64,000 bases of DNA, from positions 1-64,000 of the forward strand of contig OMWN01000028.1 in assembly GCA_900314765.1 (NCBI GenBank), written 5' to 3'. Both the position numbers and the translations under genes were made by a program. Positions 8,738 to 18,919 of the stretch are shown here, piece by piece. The notes under the pieces are model-generated. The model worked only from the letters and a program-made list of their open reading frames with translations, did no database searches and was not told where the DNA came from. The DNA comes from an uncultured Selenomonadales bacterium (GTDB taxonomy: Bacteria > Bacillota > Negativicutes > Selenomonadales > Selenomonadaceae). Each line of letters opens with the position of its first letter. Position 1 is the stretch's first letter.

Positions 8738-10129
8738 ATGGAGAATACATCAAATAGAAAATGGACAACGCGCGTAATGGTGTTATGCGGAGTGATGATA
8801 GTAGTATTGTGCTTTTTAACATTCTTCCGACATATGGCCAGTATAGTCATCGTGAGACAACTTGGAATTGACAATGCGATGGTGAGAGCGACGCTTATAG
8901 ATGTCGATAAATACCTAAAGGATTACAAAAGAAAGCATACAAAAAATAGCGATGGTGGTAATTCAGAAAATCAAAAAATAAATTTTAAAGAGCTATACCC
9001 TTTCCCCGTGGATGAAGCAAACTCTAAACAAAGCAACTCTAAACAAAGCAAAACATTTTCCTTATATCAATGGAACAACATGGCGAAAGCATCGCTTTCA
9101 AAGCGATGGGAACGGCAATCTACTATTATACCCTTAAAATCTAATTTTATTGAAATAAGCAAAGCGTATAATTTAATGACTGATTGGAATCTGACTGCTC
9201 CTCAAGCATACAATGCCGTCATAGAAATGCCCGACTGTAAAAATTATTGGATTACACTTTCGCCAAGAAACCATGCGTTAGCGATTAAAAATGCAGCACT
9301 ATTGAATGATTTCAATAATTATCTAAAGAAAAATAATATACATTTCATGTATATACAACAACCATCAAAAGTCAGCAAAGTTTGGGATAAAAACATCGAC
9401 GGAATAACAGATTTCAAAAACGAAACCGCTGATATATTCCTAGATGAGCTAAAAAAATACGATGTGCCATTCATCGACTTGCGTGATGAATTTAACAAAT
9501 TAACGCGTGAAGAGTATCATAATTTGTTCTTTAACACAGATCACCATTGGAAACCTGACACTGCTCGCCAAGCTGCAAAACTCGTTTTCCAACAGTTGAA
9601 CAGGTGCTATGATTTTAATATTGATACATCATGCATTGATAAAGAGAAATTCACAGAGGAAATATACGAAAACCATTTTTTGGGAAGCCAAGGCAAAAAG
9701 GTTACTTTAACCCTCGCCAAGCCTGATGATTTTTCTCTTTATTATCCAAAAGATAAATATAAAATTCATTATGTTATACCCGACCTCAGCATAGACAAGA
9801 CTGGCAATATGGAAATCATGTATGAGATGAGTATTCTCGATGAAGGTATATATAACAGAAATGATTATGGAATATATGGGTACAGCGACAGGCCCCTTAT
9901 CCAGATTGAAAATGAGTCAGCAAATAATAATCATCGCTTGCTGCTGATTAAAGATTCATTTACAAATGCTGAAGCTATATTCATGTCGTTGGCTGTGAGG
10001 CGAATAGACATTATTGACCCACGTGATTTTGATGGCAGTATTCGCACCTTTATCGAAAAGGAAAAGCCCGATATGGTCATAGTGCAATATTACACGAACT
10101 ATGGTGAGAAACAATTTTCGCTAAAATAG
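8738..10129 (+). CDS. DHHW/AlgX-like O-acetyltransferase partner protein
   Basis: A 463-residue membrane-anchored protein with one N-terminal transmembrane helix (about 13-40) and an extracytoplasmic SGNH-like domain. The family-defining NTDHHW motif is at about residue 267, and a C-terminal LLIKDSF block carries the likely nucleophile Ser. In alginate and other polysaccharide acetylation systems, such proteins take acetyl groups delivered by an MBOAT protein and transfer them to the glycan. The gene directly upstream fits that role. Start ATG 8738 with GAGGGGG upstream. The gene is clearly more AT-rich than its neighbours, which suggests a separate origin. A 15-bp direct repeat at about 9019-9048 duplicates the residues NSKQS in frame. 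The acceptor glycan is unknown. Confidence 0.82.
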   Translation: MENTSNRKWTTRVMVLCGVMIVVLCFLTFFRHMASIVIVRQLGIDNAMVRATLIDVDKYLKDYKRKHTKNSDGGNSENQKINFKELYPFPVDEANSKQSNSKQSKTFSLYQWNNMAKASLSKRWERQSTIIPLKSNFIEISKAYNLMTDWNLTAPQAYNAVIEMPDCKNYWITLSPRNHALAIKNAALLNDFNNYLKKNNIHFMYIQQPSKVSKVWDKNIDGITDFKNETADIFLDELKKYDVPFIDLRDEFNKLTREEYHNLFFNTDHHWKPDTARQAAKLVFQQLNRCYDFNIDTSCIDKEKFTEEIYENHFLGSQGKKVTLTLAKPDDFSLYYPKDKYKIHYVIPDLSIDKTGNMEIMYEMSILDEGIYNRNDYGIYGYSDRPLIQIENESANNNHRLLLIKDSFTNAEAIFMSLAVRRIDIIDPRDFDGSIRTFIEKEKPDMVIVQYYTNYGEKQFSLK

Positions 10130-10146
10130 GTTAACCATATGCCGCT

Positions 10147-10194
10147 TGAATCAAAAAGAGCATGACCATTTGCGGCCATGCTCTTTTTGATTCA
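10147..10194. terminator. Bidirectional terminator between convergent genes
   Basis: A perfect 18-bp inverted repeat (10147-10164 and 10177-10194) contains AAAAAGAGCATG and CATGCTCTTTTT. It serves both the plus-strand acetylation pair and minus-strand lysS. Confidence 0.9.
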
Positions 10195-10205
10195 AATTTA
10201 TTTTA

Positions 10206-12146
<1,941 letters not shown>

Positions 12147-12156
12147 CTATTGCTCC

Positions 12157-12633
12157 TTATTTTACGATTTTCACGATTTTGTACTTTATGATGCCCGCAG
12201 GCGCCAATACGTCGACGACCGTGCCGACCTTCTTGCCGAGGATGGCCTCGCCAACAGGTGACTCGTTCGAGATGCGGCCTTCCATCGGGTCTGCCTCAGC
12301 GGAGCCCACGATTGTGTACTCCTCCTCCTCGTCCTCCTCGATGTCGCGCACGACAACATGGCTGCCCATCTGCACGACGGATTTTGATTTGTTCTCGTCG
12401 GAGATGACCTCGACATTGCGAAGCTTCACAGTGAGCTCCTGTATGCGTCCCTCGATGAAAGCCTGCTCATTTTTCGCGTCGTCATACTCAGAGTTCTCTG
12501 AGAGGTCGCCGAGCGCGATGGCCTCTTTGAGACGTTCAGCCACTTCCTTGCGCCGCACAGTTTTGAGATTTTCGAGCTCGTCCTGCATTTTTTTGAGGCC
12601 GTCTTTAGTCAGAATGATTTTCTTTTCTTCCAT
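12157..12633 (-). CDS. greA: Transcription elongation factor GreA
   Basis: Rescues backtracked RNA polymerase by stimulating cleavage of the RNA 3' end. The 158-residue product is full length. The N-terminal coiled coil carries [19 protein letters not shown] (about 42-60), with the acidic tip residues D and E that reach the active site. The C-terminal domain ends [17 protein letters not shown]. Ribosome site AAGGAG lies 9 bases before the ATG. It is the first gene of the greA-lysS pair. Confidence 0.97.
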   Translation of the reverse strand: MEEKKIILTKDGLKKMQDELENLKTVRRKEVAERLKEAIALGDLSENSEYDDAKNEQAFIEGRIQELTVKLRNVEVISDENKSKSVVQMGSHVVVRDIEEDEEEEYTIVGSAEADPMEGRISNESPVGEAILGKKVGTVVDVLAPAGIIKYKIVKIVK

Positions 12634-12700
12634 CGTTGTCTCTCCTTAAATCTTTTATGGGCGCCGACAGATTTTTGCATTAATCAATCGTCGCTCCCTT

Positions 12701-12732
12701 TAATAAAACGAGTGTCAGGAAGCTCCTGACAC
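12701..12732 (-). terminator. Hairpin with T-run between cobC and greA
   Basis: GTGTCAGGA (12712-12720) pairs with TCCTGACAC (12724-12732), and the minus strand then reads TCGTTTTATTA. It probably ends the cobalamin operon transcript before greA. The gap 12634-12881 also holds the repeat at 12791. Confidence 0.6.
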
Positions 12733-12790
12733 CCGAATTTGTCATCGCATTAGATTATATACTATATCGTCTATTTTTGCCACTATTTTA

Positions 12791-12896
12791 TTAAGGAAGC
12801 GCTGATTAATTGAAGTAGGAGATATACGGAAAAAAGTCCATCAGCAGGGCTACTGAAATAATCCGCATTTCTTTAAAATAATCAGCGCATCCTTAA
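12791..12896. repeat. Small inverted-repeat element overlapping the end of cobC
   Basis: TTAAGGAAGCGCTGATTA (12791-12808) and its near-exact complement (12879-12896, 17 of 18) bound about 106 bases. The right arm supplies the stop codon and last four or five codons of cobC. Related ends occur at 39190-39258 and partly at 18278-18336, so it is probably a miniature mobile element. Confidence 0.6.
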
Positions 12897-13502
12897 ATGC
12901 TCCGTGCTGTTTATGAGCTCGATGCCGACGTATCCTGCGTCGAAATTTATCACGTTGACGGCGGTGTTGCCCTGCTGAATCGCCCAGAGATAATGCAGCG
13001 GAATGTGCATGAGCGTCGCGAGCATCGTCTTTATGATGGCGCCGTGCGCGAATATGGCAATCGACTCGTGCCCCATGACGTCGCTCATCGTGATGATTTC
13101 GTTGAGTCGTGCCATCGCGCGCTCCTGCAGCATCGTGAAGCTCTCGCCGTTTGGGATTTGAAGCTTCTCCGGCGCACCGAAAAAATTCGCGCCCTCATCT
13201 GGCCACTTGTCCATGATGTCTTTATACGTCGAGCCCTCCCAATCGCCGAAGTCGAGCTCGCGAAACGCGGTCTCTTTCTGCGGCACGAGGCCGTAGCGCT
13301 TCGCGACGCCCTCTGCCGTGCTGTACGCGCGCTTTAAGTCGCTTGCGTATACGGCATCGAGCTTTTTCGCAGGGAAATGCTCAGCGAGCCGCTTCGCCTG
13401 CTCCTCGCCGATGGGCGAAAGCGCGATGTCAGACTGTCCCTGATATTTGCCGAGCTCGTTCCACTCAGTCCTGCCATGACGGACGAGGTAAAGCCTCACC
13501 AT
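12882..13502 (-). CDS. cobC: Histidine phosphatase, probable alpha-ribazole phosphatase CobC
   Basis: A 206-residue phosphoglycerate-mutase-type phosphatase with the catalytic RHG motif (LVRHGRTEWN, residues 5-14), the acid residue region FRELDFGDWEG (about 80) and the second His in FAHGAIIKT (about 152). Position at the end of the cobalamin operon points to CobC, which removes the phosphate from alpha-ribazole-5'-phosphate or the cobalamin phosphate in nucleotide loop assembly. The family is functionally mixed, so this rests partly on context. Start ATG 13502 is preferred over an ATG at 13514 that touches the GAGGGAG ribosome site. Its last codons come from an inserted repeat. Confidence 0.78.
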   Translation of the reverse strand: MVRLYLVRHGRTEWNELGKYQGQSDIALSPIGEEQAKRLAEHFPAKKLDAVYASDLKRAYSTAEGVAKRYGLVPQKETAFRELDFGDWEGSTYKDIMDKWPDEGANFFGAPEKLQIPNGESFTMLQERAMARLNEIITMSDVMGHESIAIFAHGAIIKTMLATLMHIPLHYLWAIQQGNTAVNVINFDAGYVGIELINSTEHLRMR

Positions 13503-13556
13503 AAAACAATGCATCTCCCTCGATTAATGTTATATAAAAACGTTAAGTCTTGCATG

Positions 13557-13810
13557 ACCCTCTCCGCCTCGCATTCGCTCGGCACCTCCCCCATTGGGGA
13601 GGCTGGCTTCACAGATGCTAAAATTATTTACACAATCTGAAGCGGTTCATTAATTAAGCGTAACTTCGCATTTCCATAGAATTAAAAATCATGCAATTTG
13701 CATATCTGTAAAATGAATAGCTGACATTAAACATTTTATCATATTGTTCAATAGAGGCTCTGCATGCCTCCCACTCTGGGGGAGGTGGCCCCGCAGGGGC
13801 CGGAGAGGGT
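13557..13810. repeat. Large palindromic repeat element, copy A
   Basis: A 254-bp element with inverted ends ACCCTCTCCG and GGAGAGGGT. Just inside each end is a strong hairpin (CTCCCCCATTGGGGAG on the left; CTCCCACTCTGGGGGAG and GGCCCCGCAGGGGCC on the right). The AT-rich centre resembles the reversed centres of copies at 31122 and 40370. It fills most of the gap between cobC and cobD and has no believable ORF. Confidence 0.75.
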
Positions 13811-13851
13811 CGCTTGCTGATAATTTTCCATTTGTTGAGTGGGCAAGCCTG

Positions 13852-14955
13852 TCACGAAATCGTTTTATCATTTCCCTGCGCAATCGACTTCAGCGCGTCC
13901 ACGAGCGCTTCATTTTCTTCGCGCGTCTTCACGGCGACGCGCACAAAGCGTTCGTCGAGTCCGACGTAGTTTGCGCAGTCGCGAATGAGAAAGCCTTTTC
14001 CTTTCATTTTCACGCAGAGCTTCTCCGATGTGCCCCAGAGCTTTTTGTCGAGGCGCAGCAATATGAAATTCACAGACGGCTCGAATGGCTCAATGCCATC
14101 GAGCGCGCCGAGCATCTCATAAAGCGCGTCTTTTTCGCGCGCGACGACATCGCGCGCTTGCTCTTGATACGCTGTGTCAGCGAGAGCCGCGACGCCCGCA
14201 TGCTGCGCGAGGAGATTCACGTTCCACGGGTCTTTGCCCTCGTCCATCCTCGCGCCAATGACGCTCGGCGCGATGGCAAAGCCAAGCCGCAGCCCCGGTA
14301 TCGCGTAGAACTTCGTCATCGACTCGACGACGATGAGATTTTCGTGCGACGATACGAGTTCGCGCGCCGTGTATTCATCCGCGTCGTTTCTGAAATCGAT
14401 GAACGATTCATCGACGATGACGAGCGTCTCGTACTCCGCCGCGACCTTCGCGATTTTCTCGACGTCGCCCTTTTTGACGAGCCTGCCCGTCGGATTGTTC
14501 GGATTGCCAAAAATCACGGCGTCGATATTTTTTGTTTCTATTATATGAATCAATTCGTCCACATCGAGCGCGAATTGATTTTCCTCGCTCATCGTGAACC
14601 AATCAATCTCTGCCTCAGCCGAGAGCGCCGCGCGCTCGTACTCCGAAAACGACGGCATCGGTATGAGCACTCGCCGCGGGCGCATCACATGAAACAGCAC
14701 GTAGAAAAGCTCCGCCGCGCCGTTGCCGAGCACGATGCTGTCCGCCGCGATACCGTAGTGCGACGATATGGCCGCCCTGAGCTCCGCGGCTGTCGTGTCG
14801 GGATAGTGGATGATGTCGCCGACGTGGCTCACGATGTCGTCTTTGACGCTTGGCGCGAGGCCGAGCGGATTGATATTCGCGCTGAAATCGTGCCAGCCGC
14901 CAAAAGGCGCGCCCCCGTCGTAGACGTTGCCGCCATGCGCAAATCTATCGTTCAT
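13852..14955 (-). CDS. cobD: Threonine-phosphate decarboxylase CobD (PLP enzyme)
   Basis: Fold-type I PLP enzyme, 367 residues, that converts L-threonine-O-3-phosphate to (R)-1-amino-2-propanol phosphate, the linker of the cobalamin nucleotide loop. Typical features are FSANINPLG (about 25), GNGAAELFY, FGNPNNPTG (about 150), VIVDESFIDF and the PLP lysine in ESMTKFYAIPGLRLGFA (about 215). HisC-like enzymes look similar; the position between cobS and cobC decides for CobD. ATG 14955 has GAGGA 6 bases upstream. It lies 19 bases after cobS. Confidence 0.9.
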   Translation of the reverse strand: MNDRFAHGGNVYDGGAPFGGWHDFSANINPLGLAPSVKDDIVSHVGDIIHYPDTTAAELRAAISSHYGIAADSIVLGNGAAELFYVLFHVMRPRRVLIPMPSFSEYERAALSAEAEIDWFTMSEENQFALDVDELIHIIETKNIDAVIFGNPNNPTGRLVKKGDVEKIAKVAAEYETLVIVDESFIDFRNDADEYTARELVSSHENLIVVESMTKFYAIPGLRLGFAIAPSVIGARMDEGKDPWNVNLLAQHAGVAALADTAYQEQARDVVAREKDALYEMLGALDGIEPFEPSVNFILLRLDKKLWGTSEKLCVKMKGKGFLIRDCANYVGLDERFVRVAVKTREENEALVDALKSIAQGNDKTIS

Positions 14956-14974
14956 CAAAATTCCTCATTTCATA

Positions 14975-15748
14975 TCATAATCCAGCCGCGTGGCCAAAGA
15001 GAAACACGAGCATCACAAGCCCTTCGTTCAGTGTGTTGATGGCACCATAGACGTCGCCCGTGAGCCCGCCGAGCTTTTTCGTGACGAAACGCGCGAAGAA
15101 CATCGTGAACAGCAGACACACGATATACGAGAGCCATGCGAGCCGCCCCCACGGCACGACGAAAATGAGCGCCATCACCGTCGCGAATACGAGCGATTTT
15201 CGATTCGCCATGTCGGAGAAAAATTTGCCAAGGCCTTTCTTGCGCGCGTACGGGTAGCACTCAATGCCGATTGTCATCATCATCATGGCGATGACGGGGC
15301 GCACGAAGAACGCGGGCAAAAGTATAGACGCGTCCATGTCGAGAAGGATGCCGTACTCGAAAATCATCAGCACGACAAACGAAAAGACCGCGTTGGAGCC
15401 AACGCGGCTGTCCTTCATGATTTCAAGCATGCGCTCGCGCTCGCGCCCCGAGAAGACGCCGTCCATCGTGTCCATGAAGCCGTCGCAGAAAAGGCCGCCC
15501 GTCATGAGCGGCGGCAGGACGAGCATGAACGCCATGAGAAAGTGATGCGGCACGATGACGCCATGCGCGGGCAGGAGCGTGAGAAAAATATAGATGAACG
15601 CGGCGTATATGAGCCCAAGCACCGCGCCCACGAGCGGAAAAAATTTGACGCTTTTGCCGAAGTCTTCCTCCGTCCAGTTGTCCTGATGGACGATTGACAG
15701 GCGCGTGAGGAATTGAAGGGCAATAAAAAACGGTCTCATTAAAATCAT
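14975..15748 (-). CDS. cobS: Adenosylcobinamide-GDP ribazoletransferase CobS
   Basis: Integral membrane enzyme of 257 residues that joins adenosylcobinamide-GDP to alpha-ribazole (or its phosphate) in the last assembly step of cobalamin. It has the CobS hallmarks FLTRL near the N-terminus, the metal-binding GGLFCDGFMDTMDGVFSG stretch (about 83-100), KDSRVGSNA and the C-terminal LGGLTGDVYGA (about 225), with several transmembrane helices between. The start may be ATG 15748 or the ATG three codons later; no strong ribosome site helps. It begins 9 bases after cbiB, so translation is probably coupled. Confidence 0.95.
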   Translation of the reverse strand: MILMRPFFIALQFLTRLSIVHQDNWTEEDFGKSVKFFPLVGAVLGLIYAAFIYIFLTLLPAHGVIVPHHFLMAFMLVLPPLMTGGLFCDGFMDTMDGVFSGRERERMLEIMKDSRVGSNAVFSFVVLMIFEYGILLDMDASILLPAFFVRPVIAMMMMTIGIECYPYARKKGLGKFFSDMANRKSLVFATVMALIFVVPWGRLAWLSYIVCLLFTMFFARFVTKKLGGLTGDVYGAINTLNEGLVMLVFLFGHAAGL

Positions 15749-15757
15749 CAAATCCCA

Positions 15758-16723
15758 TCAAAAGAAATAGAGGATTACAGCGGACGCAATCGCGATGAAA
15801 AGCACGGTCGCGCCGTACATCATGCGTATGGCCTGCGTGATGTGCACGGGGCCGAGCTCATTGATTGGGTCGCCCATGTACGTGCGAAACGACGGCTTGC
15901 CGAAGTAGTAGTTCAACCCGCCGAGGCGAATGTCGAGCGCGCCCGCGACCGTGGCCTCCGTGTAGCCGCCGTTCGGGCTCGGGTGCTTCTTCGCGTCGCG
16001 CACCATCATGCGCCATGCGTTTCGCCAATCGTAGCCGAGCACAGCCGCGACGACGACGAGCATGACACCCGTGATGCGCGCAGGGATGTAGTTCCACGCG
16101 TCGTCACAGCGAGCGGCGACGCGGCCGAAAAACATGTATTTGTCGTTTTTGTAGCCAATCATCGAGTCCATCGTGTTCGCGGCGCGATAGAGGACCGCGA
16201 GCGGCAGTCCGCCGATGAAGAAGAAGAACAGCGGCGATATGATGCCGTCGACCGTGTTCTCCGATATGGTCTCGACCGTCGCGCGCGTCGCCTCGCCGAC
16301 CGTGAGGTTCTCCGTGTCGCGGCCGACAATCCAGCCGACTTTGAAGCGTGCGTTTTTTATATCGCCCGCCACGAGGTAGTCGCGTATCTCGCGCCCCGCC
16401 TCGGAGAGACTCCTCGGCGAAATCATGAAGCTCAAAAATATCGCCTCGACCGCTATGAGCACGTATCGGCTATGAGCCATCTCCGCGAGATAGACGACGC
16501 CGACCGAGACCCAGTAGCATACGGCGAGCACGCATATCATGAGCAGCGCGCCGTCGAAAAATTTCTTCCTGTCTGAGCTTTTCTCATCGTACAGCCAATT
16601 CTCAAAAAAAGAAATCAGCTTGCCAATCAGCACGACGGGATGAATCGCCGCGCGCGGATCTCCTAGAACGCAGTCAATCACAAACGCCAAGACCGCCGCT
16701 ATGGCTGTGTCTTCCGCCGTCAT
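15758..16723 (-). CDS. cbiB: Adenosylcobinamide-phosphate synthase CbiB
   Basis: Membrane enzyme of 321 residues that attaches aminopropanol (phosphate) to adenosylcobyric acid, giving adenosylcobinamide phosphate. Family motifs: FVIDCVLGDPRAAIHPVVLIGK near the N-terminus (shown in parts VIDCVLGDP and HPVVLIGK), ETISENTVDGIISPL (about 148), RAANTMDSMIGYKN and HPSPNGGYTEATVAGAL (about 245). The start overlaps the cobQ stop in an ATGA arrangement, a sign of coupled translation. Its substrate comes from CobQ and its product goes to CobU. Confidence 0.96.
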   Translation of the reverse strand: MTAEDTAIAAVLAFVIDCVLGDPRAAIHPVVLIGKLISFFENWLYDEKSSDRKKFFDGALLMICVLAVCYWVSVGVVYLAEMAHSRYVLIAVEAIFLSFMISPRSLSEAGREIRDYLVAGDIKNARFKVGWIVGRDTENLTVGEATRATVETISENTVDGIISPLFFFFIGGLPLAVLYRAANTMDSMIGYKNDKYMFFGRVAARCDDAWNYIPARITGVMLVVVAAVLGYDWRNAWRMMVRDAKKHPSPNGGYTEATVAGALDIRLGGLNYYFGKPSFRTYMGDPINELGPVHITQAIRMMYGATVLFIAIASAVILYFF

Positions 16724-18249
16724 TTCTCTAATCCCATGATCTCGCGCACTTTTTTCATGTCGAGATGCTTTCTCACGGTGTCGGCGAGCGCGTTATACGC
16801 GTGCTCCTTCTCGACGCGGACATTGCGCGTGTTTTCCTTCGGCGGGAGGCCCTTGTGCTCGCGAATGGCGTTCAAGACGGCGCGGCGGAAATCGTCGTGG
16901 TCAAAAATGCCGTGGATATACGTGCCGAACACGAGGCCATCGTTTCTTTGCGTGCCCTCGACGATGTCGGTCTTCTCATTCGCGCGCTCCGTGATGCGCA
17001 ACGGGTGCTTGTCGTCGTCGTTCGTGAACACGGTCTCGCCCATGTGTATCTCATAGCCTTTGAGATTGTTCGCGGAAATTTTCTTGCCGAGAAATTCGAG
17101 TTCGTGGCAATCCGCCGTGACTTGGCTCGTGAGTTTTTCCGCGCTGAACGTCGTTGTCATCTCGAGCAGGCCAAGCCCTTGCGTGCCGTCCTTGTTTGAC
17201 TCCGTGTGATGCGGGTCGCGTATCTCCTCGCCGAGCATCTGATAGCCGCCGCAGATGCCGATGAGCGGCACGCCTGCCTTCACGCGCTCCTTGATTTTCG
17301 CCTCAAGTCCCGACTCACGAAGATATATCATGTCCTCCGTCGTGTTCTTGCTGCCCGGCAGCATGATGAGGTCCGGCGCACCAAACGACTCGACGCTGTC
17401 AACGTAGTAGAGCGCGACGTCCTCCTCGCCCGCAAGGCAATCGAAGTCCGTGAAGTTTGAAATCTTCGGCGTGCGAATGACGGCAATCGTCACGTCATTA
17501 TATTGCGGCTTTTCGTTTTTGTCTTCGAGCGAAACAGAGTCCTCGTCGTCGATGCCCATGTGCTCGATGTGCGGAATGATGCCGAGGACGGGCTTGCCCG
17601 TCTTTTCTTCGAGAAACTTCACGGCAGGCTCGAGAAGCGTCACGTCGCCACGGAATTTATTGATGATGAGTCCTTTGACGAGGTCACGTTCCTCGGGCGT
17701 CAAAAGCTCGAGCGTGCCGACGAGCGACGCGAGCGCACCGCCGCGGTCGATGTCCGCAATCAAAAGCACCGGCGCACCCAAATATTTCGCGACGCGCATG
17801 TTGACGATGTCGTTGTCGTGGAGATTGACCTCGGCAGGGCTGCCCGCGCCCTCGATGACGACGACCTCGTAGTCATCGCTGAGGCGGCCGAGTGCGCCTT
17901 TCACCGTGTCAAACAGCTTTATCGAGTAGCCTTTGTGATAGTCGCGCGCCGACATATTGCCGACAGGCTTTCCCATCAGCACGACTTGCGACGACTGATT
18001 GCCCGTTGGCTTCAAAAGCACCGGGTTCATATCGACCATCGGCTCGAGCCCCGCCGCCTCCGCCTGCGCCACCTGTGCGCGGCCCATTTCCTTGCCGTCA
18101 CGCGTCACATATGAGTTCAGCGCCATGTTCTGCGCCTTGAAAGGCACGACATGAAGCCCGTCCTGATAGAAGATGCGGCAGAGCGCCGTCACGAGTATGC
18201 TTTTGCCGACATGAGAGCTCGTGCCCTGCATCATGATGTATTTTGCCAT
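16720..18249 (-). CDS. cobQ: Cobyric acid synthase CobQ/CbiP
   Basis: Glutamine-dependent amidotransferase of 509 residues that amidates side chains b, d, e and g of adenosylcobyrinic acid a,c-diamide. The N-terminal ATP-binding part has MMQGTSSHVGKS (residues 6-17) and KAQNMALNSYVT. The C-terminal class I glutaminase-like part has the nucleophile in PLIGICGGYQMLG (about 335) and the conserved His in YIHGIFDH (about 435). It follows cobU by 63 bases, a gap with part of a small inverted repeat. Confidence 0.96.
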   Translation of the reverse strand: MAKYIMMQGTSSHVGKSILVTALCRIFYQDGLHVVPFKAQNMALNSYVTRDGKEMGRAQVAQAEAAGLEPMVDMNPVLLKPTGNQSSQVVLMGKPVGNMSARDYHKGYSIKLFDTVKGALGRLSDDYEVVVIEGAGSPAEVNLHDNDIVNMRVAKYLGAPVLLIADIDRGGALASLVGTLELLTPEERDLVKGLIINKFRGDVTLLEPAVKFLEEKTGKPVLGIIPHIEHMGIDDEDSVSLEDKNEKPQYNDVTIAVIRTPKISNFTDFDCLAGEEDVALYYVDSVESFGAPDLIMLPGSKNTTEDMIYLRESGLEAKIKERVKAGVPLIGICGGYQMLGEEIRDPHHTESNKDGTQGLGLLEMTTTFSAEKLTSQVTADCHELEFLGKKISANNLKGYEIHMGETVFTNDDDKHPLRITERANEKTDIVEGTQRNDGLVFGTYIHGIFDHDDFRRAVLNAIREHKGLPPKENTRNVRVEKEHAYNALADTVRKHLDMKKVREIMGLEK

Positions 18250-18277
18250 AAAGATTACACCTACTAGAAAATATTAC

Positions 18278-18336
18278 GAGGCGCTGATTAAATTGAGCCA
18301 TTCACGATTACGTCAAAGCTCATATTTCAGCGCTTT
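18278..18336. repeat. Partial inverted-repeat element between cobU and cobQ
   Basis: GGCGCTGATTA (18280-18290) and TTTCAGCGCTTT (18325-18336) resemble the ends of the repeat at 12791-12896. The right side again reaches into the 3' end of a coding sequence (cobU). It is degenerate, and membership in the family is uncertain. Confidence 0.35.
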
Positions 18337-18873
18337 TATATTGACCGGTATGCCACACGAAACGAGATAGACTTCCTCGGCTGCGGCGCCGACCCATTGA
18401 TTGACGATGCCCGCGACGTCGCGGTACTCACGCGACAGATGATTCTCCGGCACGATGCCGCTGCCGACCTCATTCGTCACGAAAATGACCGTGCCGTCAA
18501 AGCGCCGTGCCGCATCTAGCAGCGCATCGATTTTTTCACGCGCGACGGCGTAATTTCTATGCGAGTCCTCGATGGAATCGAGCGAGCAGAGGATATTGCT
18601 GACGTAGAGCGTGAGGCAATCGAAAAGAATCATGTCGCACGACGCGGCGCCTGCCTTGTCGATGGCGAGGTGTGCATCGCTCGGCGCCTCGAATGTCTGC
18701 CAGTCATGAGGGCGACGCTCTCGGTGAAGCTTCACGCGAAACGCCATCTCATCGTCGTACACCTCCGCCGTCGCTATGTACGCGACGCGCTTGCCGAATT
18801 TCGCCGCGTACTGCTCGGCGAAACGGCTCTTTCCGCTCCTAGCGCCGCCAGTCACCAGTACGATTTTCCCCAT
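18313..18873 (-). CDS. cobU: Bifunctional adenosylcobinamide kinase/guanylyltransferase CobU
   Basis: A 186-residue enzyme that phosphorylates adenosylcobinamide and then forms adenosylcobinamide-GDP. The P-loop TGGARSGKSRFAE is at residues 8-20, the guanylylation-site region HRERRPHDWQTFE at about 50, FDCLTLYVSN at about 84, and TNEVGSGIVPEN at about 132. All match CobU rather than the archaeal CobY type. It lies 46 bases after cbiA. Confidence 0.96.
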   Translation of the reverse strand: MGKIVLVTGGARSGKSRFAEQYAAKFGKRVAYIATAEVYDDEMAFRVKLHRERRPHDWQTFEAPSDAHLAIDKAGAASCDMILFDCLTLYVSNILCSLDSIEDSHRNYAVAREKIDALLDAARRFDGTVIFVTNEVGSGIVPENHLSREYRDVAGIVNQWVGAAAEEVYLVSCGIPVNIKALKYEL

Positions 18874-18919
18874 CGTTTCACAACCTGTCCATTGACGAAG
18901 CGCGAAAACGCCTCGTCAT

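Noticed and set aside
13557-13810. CRISPR-like spacing of repeated GC-rich blocks
   Set aside because: Repeats are palindromic element ends about 200 bases apart, with no regular repeat-spacer unit and no cas genes.
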